A stretch of DNA of 7,951 bases from DRQF01 sp964559135 (GTDB taxonomy: Bacteria > Planctomycetota > GCA-002687715 > DRQF01), in the NCBI GenBank assembly GCA_964559135.1, contig CAZLGG010000145.1, forward strand, positions 1 through 7,951. The letters run 5' to 3'. Under the pieces are notes generated by a model. That model was not told where the DNA came from. It saw only the letters and a list, made by a program, of their open reading frames with translations, and searched no databases. Below are positions 1 to 6,672 of this stretch, one piece after another. The translations under genes were made by a program, and so were the position numbers. Numbering within the stretch: the stretch's first letter is position 1; every line of letters begins with the position of its first letter.

Positions 1-242
1 GTAGGCCGCTCGGCCCATGAGTCTCCGTGCCTCGGCGTCTCCGTGAGATGTCCTTTCTTCCGGTCGTGTGGGCCGGGGCGTTCTTGCCGGGAATTTCCCT
101 TCGACCGCGGCAGGAAGGGGGGTTGAGGCCCGTCGCGGGCCCCTTGGGCCTCCACTGTCCCCCGGCCTTGAGAAGCTCATGGCGATGCGTCGTCGCGCCC
201 CGAAGTCCGGGGCGGACATCCACCGTCAACAAGGAGTGAATC
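1..242. other. Upstream region without a convincing gene; GC hairpins
   Basis: No reading frame here looks like a protein: the candidates are rich in Arg, Pro and Gly and lack a ribosome binding site. Two mutually exclusive hairpins overlap: GGCCCG (127-132) with CGGGCC (136-141), loop TCG, and GAGGCCC (125-131) with GGGCCTC (146-152). A third hairpin pairs CGCCCCG (196-202) with CGGGGCG (208-214) and lies just before the ribosome binding site of the first gene. I see no T-run that would make any of them an intrinsic terminator and no recognisable -35/-10 pair, so the promoter of the first gene is unresolved. Confidence 0.5.
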
Positions 243-485
243 ATGGACGCCGCCAAGTACATCGATCGTCGCCTCCATCCGGTCCGCGTGGCCATCGGTC
301 TCCTCAGCCACGAGTTGGAACTCGCCGGTTCCGAGAGCATGGTCACGATCGACAAGGACATGCTGAGAAGCGTCGTGGAAACCACGATGCTCTTCGTCGA
401 GGATTTCGACCGCAGCATCGGGAAGCTTCGCGAGAAGAGCAACAAGCACTTCGTCAACACGGCCGCCGCCACCAAAGTCGGCTGA
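243..485 (+). CDS. Small conserved-looking hypothetical protein, 80 aa
   Basis: I do not recognise this family. The start is well supported: AAGGAG at 231-236 lies six bases before the ATG. The product is a soluble, mostly helical, charged protein with no signal peptide, membrane segment or cysteine. The middle (about residues 33-66: MVTIDKDM, VVETTMLFVEDFDRS, KLREKSNKH) has the heptad-like hydrophobic spacing of an amphipathic helix, so a helical hairpin or a small oligomeric adaptor is plausible. Codon use, with G/C at most third positions, matches the neighbouring genes, which supports real coding. It lies 68 bases before the ftsQ-like gene in the same direction and may share its transcript. 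No function can be assigned from sequence. Confidence 0.75.
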   Translation: MDAAKYIDRRLHPVRVAIGLLSHELELAGSESMVTIDKDMLRSVVETTMLFVEDFDRSIGKLREKSNKHFVNTAAATKVG

Positions 486-509
486 GCTTCCGAGTTCATG
501 ACCTTCGTA

Positions 510-550
510 CGGGAACGCGTCCACCTCCGCGCGGTTCCCGGTCAGGAACC
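510..550 (+). promoter_or_regulatory. Competing hairpins over the SD of the ftsQ-like gene
   Basis: Three short complementary segments lie between the two genes. CGGGAAC (510-516) pairs with GTTCCCG (534-540), extended by GCG (517-519) with CGC (530-532) across one bulged G. Alternatively GGTTCC (533-538) pairs with GGAACC (545-550) over a six-base loop. The second hairpin buries the AGGA (544-547) that serves as ribosome binding site for the ATG at 554, while the first leaves it free. This is seen in the sequence; a regulatory role is inference. No T-run follows, so transcription termination is less likely than an effect on translation or mRNA stability. Confidence 0.35.
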
Positions 551-553
551 TGA

Positions 554-1468
554 ATGAGCGGCGCGCCAGGCCACAGTTCCGGGGACGATCGGGGAGTCAC
601 CAATCCCCTGATCGTCCTCGTCTTGCTCCCGCTTCTGTTGGGCGCGACGATTTACCTGTTCTCGGAGTCCGCGGACTCGGAACGCTACGCCGTCGACCTG
701 AGCAGAGCTCTTCCCGCACCCCCCGCATGGAACGGTGCCGAGGCCGCTGCCGAACAGGTCGATGATCTCCTCAGCGAAGTCCCTGCCTCCAACATCTTCG
801 ACCGGAATCTGGAGCCGGCCCTCCGACAGAAGTTGGAAAGCAGCCCCTGGGTCGAGAAAGTCTCCGGCGTCCATCGTGTGTTTCCCGGGGGCGTTTCCGT
901 CGATCTCCGCTGGCGCCAACCCTACGCCGTACTTCGCCGTCGGACGGGCGCGTTCCAATTGGTCGCCGCCGACGGAGAGTTGCTGCCTTTGCTGGTGGAG
1001 CGATCCCCGGTCCGTCCTCCCTACATCGTGCTTCGGGATCTGGAAGCGGCGCGGCCGGATGAGACGCCACCCGTGGGTTGGTTGGCGGCCGCGGTGCGGG
1101 AGGGCGTCCACGTCATTCGCGATCTCGAAAACAGAGCCGACGCCGAAATCTTCGATCTCCTCTTCATCCAGGACGTCGACGTCAGCAATTTCGACGGCCA
1201 CATCGATCCACGACGCAGCGAGATCGTCCTCGGCGCGCGGTCGACGGCGGGCCTCATGCCCCCCAGTGACGCGCCTCCTCCCATCCGCATCCTCTGGGGG
1301 CGCAGCACGCATCACGCCAAGGCGTTGGTCGAGCTTTCCGTGAAGAAAAAGCTCTCGCACCTGGAGTCGGTCGCCCGCGCCCGGCCGGGTTTCAAGGGGG
1401 TTCGCGTGATCGATGCGCGCTTTGACCTCCATCTTCTGCCGGGCCCCGACGGGGACCGAGGGCGTTGA
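554..1468 (+). CDS. FtsQ-like single-pass membrane protein with POTRA domain
   Basis: FtsQ/DivIB proteins are bitopic divisome components that link the cytoplasmic and periplasmic division machinery. This 304-residue protein has that architecture: a short cytoplasmic tail, one membrane segment (about residues 18-36), a linker, then a POTRA-like unit (about 78-145). The POTRA signature is visible in SSPWVEKVSGVHRVFPGGVS, then the QPYAVLRR strand and VAADGELLPL, which matches the family's '.PWV..v.V.R.FP..l.v....r.P.A.l....lvd.dG..l' pattern. The end (IRILWGR, AKALVEL, VIDARFDLHLL) resembles the final FtsQ beta strands, with the Arg of 'vD.R'. The length is usual for FtsQ. AGGA at 544-547 is six bases before the ATG. 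The gene does not sit in a recognisable dcw cluster (no ddl, murC, ftsA or ftsZ beside it), so I withhold the symbol. Another bitopic POTRA protein is possible. Confidence 0.7.
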   Translation: MSGAPGHSSGDDRGVTNPLIVLVLLPLLLGATIYLFSESADSERYAVDLSRALPAPPAWNGAEAAAEQVDDLLSEVPASNIFDRNLEPALRQKLESSPWVEKVSGVHRVFPGGVSVDLRWRQPYAVLRRRTGAFQLVAADGELLPLLVERSPVRPPYIVLRDLEAARPDETPPVGWLAAAVREGVHVIRDLENRADAEIFDLLFIQDVDVSNFDGHIDPRRSEIVLGARSTAGLMPPSDAPPPIRILWGRSTHHAKALVELSVKKKLSHLESVARARPGFKGVRVIDARFDLHLLPGPDGDRGR

Positions 1469-1476
1469 TGTGAAAA

Positions 1477-1498
1477 GAACCCGTCCGACTCCGGTTCC
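1477..1498 (+). other. Small inverted repeat in the ftsQ-like / membrane protein gap
   Basis: GAACC (1477-1481) pairs with GGTTC (1493-1497) over an eleven-base loop, between the stop of the ftsQ-like gene and the GTG start at 1530. It uses the same GAACC/GGTTCC words as the hairpins at 510-550. Five base pairs alone are weak, and I assign no function. Confidence 0.2.
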
Positions 1499-1529
1499 TG
1501 CCGGCGCCTTCCCGCGATAGGATTCCTCC

Positions 1530-3755
1530 GTGGAGGCATTGAGCGGAAAAGATCGAAGGACCGAAGGGGCCCTCAATCGGCGCATCACAGCGCTGATCTT
1601 GGGTTTTTGCTTCACCAGCGTGGCCGCGGCGGTTCTTCCTCTTTGGCCGGGGATTCAAGAGCATCTCCCTGTCGGCGGACTTGGGCGTGAGGAGGCTCTC
1701 GGAACCTACGCCCTTTTCCTTCTGGGGTTCCTTGGCTTCCTCTTTCCCCTCGGAATCAGTCGCCGGGAAGACGGAGACCCGGTTCTCCCTTGGTTCTGGG
1801 TGGGCGGTTTCATGCTCGCCTTCGCCGGCGTTCCTCTCTTCGTTCTCGCCTACATCGCGGGTGTCCACCTCAAGGGCGTGTTTTGCATTCTGCTTTGGGG
1901 TGGAGTGATCCACGGCGGCGTTTTGCTCGTCGTGAGAGTCTTGGGCTTCCGCGCCCGCTACGCCATCCCCCCCCTCGCCTACGTCCTTGCGGTCGTGCTC
2001 CCCGCGGACGGTGACTTCGCGGGTCTCTTGGGGGAGAGCCGTCCGAACCTCTCTCCCTTCGCCCTCGTCCTCGATGTGGCGCGCCGCACCGCGGAGCCCA
2101 AGCTCCTCGTCCCCGCGGCCCTCGTCCTTCTCCTCTACGGGTTCATCGTTCTCGGACCACGATGGCGCGCCCACAAGAAAGCGCTCGCGGCGTCGGTCTT
2201 GGTGCTCGCCTGTTGCGCGTTGGGCGCCGCAACGTTCCGGGCCTCGGCCGCGCCCGCCGCCCGGGTATTCTTGGGAACCGATCATTGGATCGTACCAGGC
2301 CGTGTCCTGCCGCTGCGCCTGGAAGCCCCGGCGGGGTCGCGGATGGAGATCCGGCTGGGACCGGCCGACCCCTGGGTCTGGACGCCCGAGGTCGGCGGCC
2401 CGGATGCCGTTTGGATCTACCCCAGGCCCTCCTCGGCGGGCGATCAGTTGCGGGTGACCGTTGATGGAAGTCCCCTGGAAGTCCCCGCCTTGGAGGTCTT
2501 GCCGGGAGGACGTTCATTGGTCCTCACCGTGGGGGAGGGGGCCGCGCGGGCTGCGCGCGAGGGCGGGGTCACCGCCGAGGACACCGAATTCCTGTCCTTG
2601 AAGCGGTCGGAACTTCCTCGGTCCATGACCGCCTATGAGGTCTATGGAGCCATCGTTGCGGAGGAGACGTTCTGGGAGTCTCTGCCCGAAGCGCCGCGCC
2701 GAGCCATCGAGGCCAGCGTTGCCGCCGGAGGGCGACTTCTTCTTTTGAATGCCCATCGGGCCTATGACCGACGGGTGGGGGAGGGACGTCTCCTCGGCGC
2801 CGTGGCCGGACAGGGCCCGGTCTCCTTGCGTCCCGTCTCTCGTCAAGCGCCGCTGCACGAGGAGAACCTCTATTCGAACTTCGGGGTTCCGGATTGGGGG
2901 CGCGTGGACATGACGGGCCTCATTCTTTTCCTCTTGGCCTACCACGTCGTCTTCTATCTCATTTTCCTTCTGCCGCTTCTCATCGACGCGCGGAAGAGCA
3001 TGGCGGTCTACCTCACCTCCGTGGGGTTCGTCCTCGCCCTCGAGATCCTTGGAGGATGGTGGGGGCTCAAGGTGGTCTTTCTCCGCGAGAATCAGACCGT
3101 CGAGCAGGACTTCAGCGTCGATGTCTTGGGGCGCGACGCGGCGGGGCGCCCGCTCGTCCATGCCCTGCAGCTCTGCGGCTTCGCCTCCTTCAACGGACAA
3201 CCGATTGCCGCAGACTTCGAGACCGAAAACAACCCGGTCTTCGTCCCGAGATTCGCGGGCCAGAACCCGGGCCGTGTGAACCTTCGCAACGGAGGCCGCC
3301 GTCTGCACCTGCCCGCCCTGCCCCTCGATCGCTTCCAGAACAAGCAGGTGGTGCGGCTGGATCGGGTGTTTCCCTCGCCCTTGGACTTTCTCCAGAGCGG
3401 GGACAGCCTTCGCCTCGACCTGCGCGGCGGCGTGGCCGACGTCTTGGGTCTGCAGACGGCCCGACGCGTCGGAGGGTTCGTCCGCCGATCCGGGCGGCTG
3501 CACGCCGTGACCCTTCGTGACGGGACGTGGGTCATCGACCCCCAACCCGCACCCCTTTCGTGGAGCGGGGTTCTTCCAGAGTCCTACCGGGGAGAGGCCT
3601 TGCCCTTCATTCGATGGGCTCTCGGCCGCGCGGTGTCACCGCGGGAGGACGTGCTCGTCGTGATTCTGGAGGACACCGGTCGTTTGAAACCTCCCGGGCA
3701 GGAACTGCTCAATCGATCGATCGCGCACCTGCTCATGATTCCCCTGGAACCCTGA
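1530..3755 (+). CDS. Large polytopic membrane protein, possibly ABC-2/GldG-like
   Basis: The product is a 741-residue protein of uncertain function. The GTG start at 1530 is preceded by AGGA (1519-1522) at seven bases. Likely membrane segments lie near residues 20-38, 58-77, 88-110, 115-138, 145-159, 192-209 and 217-236. A large extra-membrane region follows (about 240-458), then two more segments (462-485 and 491-513) and a beta-rich C-terminal domain of about 225 residues. Within 325-430, an alpha/beta stretch with AYEVYGAIV, a helix, and AIEASVAAGGRLLLLNAH resembles the class I glutamine-amidotransferase-like or GldG-like modules found in bacterial membrane proteins; no catalytic Cys-His pair is evident. 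SPFALVLDVARR before a membrane helix recalls ABC-2 permeases. An envelope or transport-associated role is inferred only. No ATPase gene is adjacent. It lies 61 bases after the ftsQ-like gene. Confidence 0.85.
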   Translation: MEALSGKDRRTEGALNRRITALILGFCFTSVAAAVLPLWPGIQEHLPVGGLGREEALGTYALFLLGFLGFLFPLGISRREDGDPVLPWFWVGGFMLAFAGVPLFVLAYIAGVHLKGVFCILLWGGVIHGGVLLVVRVLGFRARYAIPPLAYVLAVVLPADGDFAGLLGESRPNLSPFALVLDVARRTAEPKLLVPAALVLLLYGFIVLGPRWRAHKKALAASVLVLACCALGAATFRASAAPAARVFLGTDHWIVPGRVLPLRLEAPAGSRMEIRLGPADPWVWTPEVGGPDAVWIYPRPSSAGDQLRVTVDGSPLEVPALEVLPGGRSLVLTVGEGAARAAREGGVTAEDTEFLSLKRSELPRSMTAYEVYGAIVAEETFWESLPEAPRRAIEASVAAGGRLLLLNAHRAYDRRVGEGRLLGAVAGQGPVSLRPVSRQAPLHEENLYSNFGVPDWGRVDMTGLILFLLAYHVVFYLIFLLPLLIDARKSMAVYLTSVGFVLALEILGGWWGLKVVFLRENQTVEQDFSVDVLGRDAAGRPLVHALQLCGFASFNGQPIAADFETENNPVFVPRFAGQNPGRVNLRNGGRRLHLPALPLDRFQNKQVVRLDRVFPSPLDFLQSGDSLRLDLRGGVADVLGLQTARRVGGFVRRSGRLHAVTLRDGTWVIDPQPAPLSWSGVLPESYRGEALPFIRWALGRAVSPREDVLVVILEDTGRLKPPGQELLNRSIAHLLMIPLEP

Positions 3756-3773
3756 AGACCGGACTCCGAGGCC

Positions 3774-3797
3774 GGGCGGGGTCACCCCACCCCGCTC
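3774..3797. terminator. GC hairpin between convergent genes
   Basis: GGGCGGGGT (3774-3782) pairs with ACCCCGCTC (3789-3797) over the loop CACCCC, giving nine pairs including one G-T wobble. It lies about 20 bases after the stop of the large membrane protein and about 57 bases beyond the stop of the opposing glycosyltransferase gene, where a shared bidirectional terminator would be expected. There is no T-run on either strand, so efficient intrinsic termination is uncertain. Confidence 0.45.
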
Positions 3798-3854
3798 CCA
3801 ACCTCGAGCCGGGTCGTCCCCGTGCCCCGCAGCGCACGCGGCCTCATCCCCGCG

Positions 3855-6044
3855 TCACGGCGCGAGGAAAATCTCCAAGACGGGGCTTTCAGATTGGGCC
3901 CAGTCCCTTTGTCCCACGAGGCCCTGCACCCGCCAAAGCGTCCGCACGCGCCGCACGCCCATCTCTCCGATGCGGGTTTTCATCGGTCCTCGCGAGAGAT
4001 CCGCCCAGGTGAAGTTTCCGCCCCGCTCGACGTAGCCCGGGGAGGAGGGGCGCAGGTGAACGTGTCCGTCTTCACCGAGGAGCTGCTCTCGAAGAAAGAC
4101 CTTGGACCAGGGGACGGGTTTCAAAGCTTCGAGCCGAATGAGGGGGGCGCGCAAGGGGTCGTCCAGAACGAGTTCCATTTCCTCGCCTCCGAGGGGGAGG
4201 GTCGCCCCTTGGGCCGGCGCGAGGACGCGGATGACGGGCAACCTGGACACGAGCCCGGCGCCGGCGAGGCGGGGGAGTCGCCCTGAGCGGCTTTCCAGGG
4301 CGACGGCGTCGATGGCGCCCTCGAGAAGCAAAGGCAAGCGGTCTCTCAGATCGAAGTGGAGGGTGCTCGCCTGGCCGAAGCGTTTGTCCCATTGAAGGGC
4401 GAGCCCCCGTCCGGGGAGATCCTTTCGCTCGAGGACGACGGCGCCGGTGAAATCCCAGGTGAGCCTCTCGGCGAATCCCAATTCCAGGGCCCGGCCGTCC
4501 CGGGGGTTCAGAGGAGGGGTGAATCGGAGACGCAATCCCTCCTTCTCGATACTCACGACCGACGGTGGTGTGGCGCCGGGAGGCGGAAGATGCCAACCCC
4601 CGGACGGGCCGAGCGCCGACGTCTTGCGGTTCCATCGTAGGACTCCCAACGGCCGCGGGGAGTCGTAGAGCCAAAAGTCCAAAGCCTGGCGATCGTTCGT
4701 CCGCAGGGAGGCCGCCCGGATGCGGGGCGTGTGAAAGGGCGGCTTGAACGCCAGATGGAGGTAGCGACCGAAGAGCGGGACCCGGTTTCGGTGCGTCGGC
4801 AGTTCGAGGACCAGAATTTCCGTTTCGGGATCGCCGGATCGAGCTGCGGCCTTTTCCACGGCGGCGCGAACATCACGCATCAGATCCCGGGCGCGGAGTT
4901 GACGGTCCGCAAAGGCTCCCCCGTAGGCCGCCCCGATCGCGGTGAGAACGAAGAGCCAGGCCCTTGCACTCCAACGTGCGGCGGGGGAGGGGGATCTCCA
5001 GGAGAATAGGGGAGCGGCCAGAAGCGGGGCGATCACCAGGCCTCCCAGGTAGTGGAGCCGGCCGGGCGCCACGCCGGAGGCCTCCCGGAGAACGCGCAAC
5101 GGGGGCGCCTCGAGCACGAGGAAGATGGCCATCGCGCCGGCCAGAGCGAGCAGGCCTCGCCGTCCCGCCCGCCTCAGCGCCGCGATGCCGGCGAGGGCGA
5201 GCATCAGGACGGCCACGGCCTTTTCCGCCTCCGGTCGGCCGAGGGGCTGGAAGGACGTGACGGAGTTCAAGATCACGTCGGGGAGGTCTCCGAGCATCCT
5301 TCGGACCACCTCCGGCGTGAAACGCCGCACCGCGCCCCCGTAGAGGTTGGCCTTGTCTCCCAACACATGGGGTCGCAACCAGAGGAGAAGAGGACTCAGG
5401 GGCACCAAGAGGGCCGCGAGTTTCCAGGGGCGCCGCCCGCGAAGCCCCGGCGCCGTGAGCACGACGAGGGCCACCACCCAGGGAAACACGAGAGCGGATT
5501 CCTTCGAGGCCAGAGCGCCCACGAGGCCGAGTCCGGCGAGCACGAGACCCCCACGGGTGGGCCGACCCTCTCGCCCGCCCAGGCACCGGAGGGTGACGAG
5601 CAAAAAGAGGGTCGCCCACAGATCTCCCCGGGAGGCCACCCAGGAGACGGCGTCCCACCGGGTGGGCTGGAGGAGGAACACGAGCGCCGCTGAAACCGCC
5701 CCACTCTTGTGCCAGCGAAACAGGGGGCCGGCCAGAACCTCCGCGAGCAGCCAAGCCGCGAGGACGTGGAGGAGAAGACTCGTCCAGTGGAAGGCTCGGG
5801 GTCGGGCGCCGAAAAGGTGTCGTTCCACCCAGAAATCGCCGTGGACCCAGGGGCGGAAGAATCGGATGAAGCCCTCGTCGCCGCTGGCCTCGGTCTGGCC
5901 GAGGAGGGCGGAGGGGCCGCGAAGGTGCTCCGCGTCCGCCACATGGCGATAGTCCTCGATCTGGAAGTCCAGACCTCCCACCCAGCCGAGGGCGAGGGCG
6001 CCCACCAGAAAAAGAAGGAAAAAACGTGCTCTGGGCGTGTCCAT
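3855..6044 (-). CDS. GT-C membrane glycosyltransferase, PMT/TMTC-like
   Basis: GT-C enzymes of this type use polyprenyl-phosphate sugars and act at the outer face of the membrane. Numbered from the chosen start, the N-terminal part (about residues 1-380) is polytopic and carries the family signs in order: a first helix, then an acidic loop motif IEDYRH (about 29-34); FRPW (about 63-66); a helix with HWTSLLLHVLAAWLL (about 86-100); QPTRWDAVSWVASRGDLWA (about 126-144), equivalent to 'HP...EaVaWia.R.dl'; and LASKESALVFPW (about 178-189), equivalent to 'lSKE.a...P'. About 350 C-terminal residues are non-membrane and beta-rich, with no TPR repeats, which is unusual. The frame is open up to 6164. 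I chose the ATG at 6044 (MDTPRAR before the first helix) because the upstream extension is Pro/Gly/Arg-rich and overlaps the rplM promoter. No candidate start has a good ribosome binding site; 6059 is equally possible. Acceptor and donor are unknown. Confidence 0.85.
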   Translation of the reverse strand: MDTPRARFFLLFLVGALALGWVGGLDFQIEDYRHVADAEHLRGPSALLGQTEASGDEGFIRFFRPWVHGDFWVERHLFGARPRAFHWTSLLLHVLAAWLLAEVLAGPLFRWHKSGAVSAALVFLLQPTRWDAVSWVASRGDLWATLFLLVTLRCLGGREGRPTRGGLVLAGLGLVGALASKESALVFPWVVALVVLTAPGLRGRRPWKLAALLVPLSPLLLWLRPHVLGDKANLYGGAVRRFTPEVVRRMLGDLPDVILNSVTSFQPLGRPEAEKAVAVLMLALAGIAALRRAGRRGLLALAGAMAIFLVLEAPPLRVLREASGVAPGRLHYLGGLVIAPLLAAPLFSWRSPSPAARWSARAWLFVLTAIGAAYGGAFADRQLRARDLMRDVRAAVEKAAARSGDPETEILVLELPTHRNRVPLFGRYLHLAFKPPFHTPRIRAASLRTNDRQALDFWLYDSPRPLGVLRWNRKTSALGPSGGWHLPPPGATPPSVVSIEKEGLRLRFTPPLNPRDGRALELGFAERLTWDFTGAVVLERKDLPGRGLALQWDKRFGQASTLHFDLRDRLPLLLEGAIDAVALESRSGRLPRLAGAGLVSRLPVIRVLAPAQGATLPLGGEEMELVLDDPLRAPLIRLEALKPVPWSKVFLREQLLGEDGHVHLRPSSPGYVERGGNFTWADLSRGPMKTRIGEMGVRRVRTLWRVQGLVGQRDWAQSESPVLEIFLAP

Positions 6045-6111
6045 GGGCGAGGACAGCATAGACTCAGGCCCGAGGGGGCGCCACCGACCTGGGCTGCCGA
6101 GCGTCGGAAAC

Positions 6112-6127
6112 CCCCGGAAAACCGGGG
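6112..6127. other. Perfect hairpin in the divergent intergenic region
   Basis: CCCCGG (6112-6117) and CCGGGG (6122-6127) flank an AAAA loop, ten bases before the -35 box of the rplM promoter. On the - strand the loop reads TTTT and the hairpin would sit in the leader of the glycosyltransferase mRNA. It may insulate the two divergent units or be a regulator site; nothing in the sequence decides this. Confidence 0.35.
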
Positions 6128-6136
6128 CTGCCGGGA

Positions 6137-6164
6137 TTGATCGCGGGGCGGCCCCTGCTATCAT
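6137..6164 (+). promoter_or_regulatory. Extended -10 sigma70-type promoter of rplM-rpsI
   Basis: TTGATC (6137-6142) and TATCAT (6159-6164) are separated by 16 bases, and TG at 6156-6157 gives an extended -10 (TGCTATCAT). This is the best housekeeping-type promoter in the window. Transcription would begin near 6171, leaving a leader of about 50 bases before the rplM ATG. It overlaps the upstream part of the open frame on the other strand, which argues that the glycosyltransferase starts further in. Confidence 0.6.
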
Positions 6165-6194
6165 CCTCCCCCGCCTGCGTCTCGGCAGGGGGCA

Positions 6195-6220
6195 GGAATC
6201 GTATTCCAGGGATCTGAATC
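6195..6220 (+). promoter_or_regulatory. rplM leader hairpin and ribosome binding site
   Basis: GGAAT (6195-6199) and ATTCC (6203-6207) form a small hairpin that ends directly before AGGGA (6208-6212), the ribosome binding site eight bases from the rplM ATG. L13-S9 operons in several bacteria are controlled by L13 binding its own mRNA leader, so an autoregulatory structure is conceivable. A five-pair stem is too small to claim it. Confidence 0.3.
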
Positions 6221-6649
6221 ATGAAGAGCTTCTTGGCCAAACCCGCGGACGTGGAGCGTGCATGGCATCTCGTCGACGCCTCCCAGGTGTCGTTGGGTCG
6301 CATGGCCTCCAGGATCGCGTTGATCCTCCAGGGCAAGCACAAGCCCAGCTACACGCCCGGGGTGGACACCGGCGATTTCGTCGTCGTGAACAACGCCGCC
6401 AAGCTGGTGGTCACGGGCCGCAAGGCCCAGCAAAAAGTCTACCGCTACCACACGGGCTGGGTGGGCGGCCTGAAGGAAGTGCCTTTCGAGCGGATGCTGG
6501 AGAGGCACCCGGAACGTATCATCCAGTTGGCGGTGCGGCGCATGATGCCGAAGACCGTTCTGGGCAAGCAAATGATGTCGAAGCTGAAGGTCTACGCCGG
6601 TGCGGAGCATCCCCACCAGGCGCAGAATCCCAAGGCTTTGAGTCTCTAA
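6221..6649 (+). CDS. rplM: 50S ribosomal protein L13
   Basis: L13 is an early-assembly protein of the large ribosomal subunit that binds 23S rRNA. The 142 residues match the length of the E. coli protein and align along it without gaps that I can see. Hallmarks are the N-terminal MKSF.AKP, W.LVDAS..SLGRMAS (residues 15-30), GKHKPSYTPGVDTGD (38-52), VTGRKAQQKVYRYHTG (64-79), the AVRRMMPK helix (104-111), and KLKVYAGAEHPHQAQNP (121-137). Two details depart from the commonest forms: AVRRMMPKTVLGKQMM, where many homologues have AV.GMLP...LGR.M, and a tryptophan in HTGWVGGLK. Neither suggests loss of function. It is first in the operon, with AGGGA eight bases before the start. Confidence 0.98.
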   Translation: MKSFLAKPADVERAWHLVDASQVSLGRMASRIALILQGKHKPSYTPGVDTGDFVVVNNAAKLVVTGRKAQQKVYRYHTGWVGGLKEVPFERMLERHPERIIQLAVRRMMPKTVLGKQMMSKLKVYAGAEHPHQAQNPKALSL

Positions 6650-6668
6650 ACCGGTTGCAGAAGAGAGA
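6643..6668 (+). promoter_or_regulatory. Possible rplM-rpsI coupling hairpin
   Basis: TCTCT, spanning the last rplM codons and the first base of its stop (6643-6647), is complementary to AGAGA (6664-6668), the purine-rich ribosome binding site of rpsI. The palindrome AACCGGTT (6649-6656) lies in the loop. Ribosomes finishing rplM would open such a hairpin and expose the rpsI site. Five pairs over a 16-base loop is weak, so this is a suggestion only. Confidence 0.2.
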
Positions 6669-6672
6669 TTGA

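Noticed and set aside
27..239. 70-codon frame on the + strand before the first gene
   Set aside because: No ribosome binding site, Arg/Pro-rich composition and no similarity to anything I recognise.
542..1615. Long open frame on the - strand antisense to the ftsQ-like gene
   Set aside because: It is a shadow produced by G/C third positions of the real gene; its product is Arg/Gly/Asp-rich with no family features and no ribosome binding site, while the + strand shows a membrane anchor and POTRA motif.
2514..3545. 343-codon open frame on the - strand inside the large membrane protein
   Set aside because: The + strand encodes clear membrane helices and ordered domains; the antisense product is low-complexity and charged, as expected from codon bias.
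4873..5754. 293-codon frame on the - strand overlapping the glycosyltransferase in another frame
   Set aside because: Extremely rich in Arg, Gly and Pro without motifs; the other - strand frame carries the GT-C motifs.
3855..6044. TMTC protein with TPR repeats
   Set aside because: The N-terminal motifs fit, but the C-terminal half shows no 34-residue TPR pattern, so only the GT-C assignment is kept.
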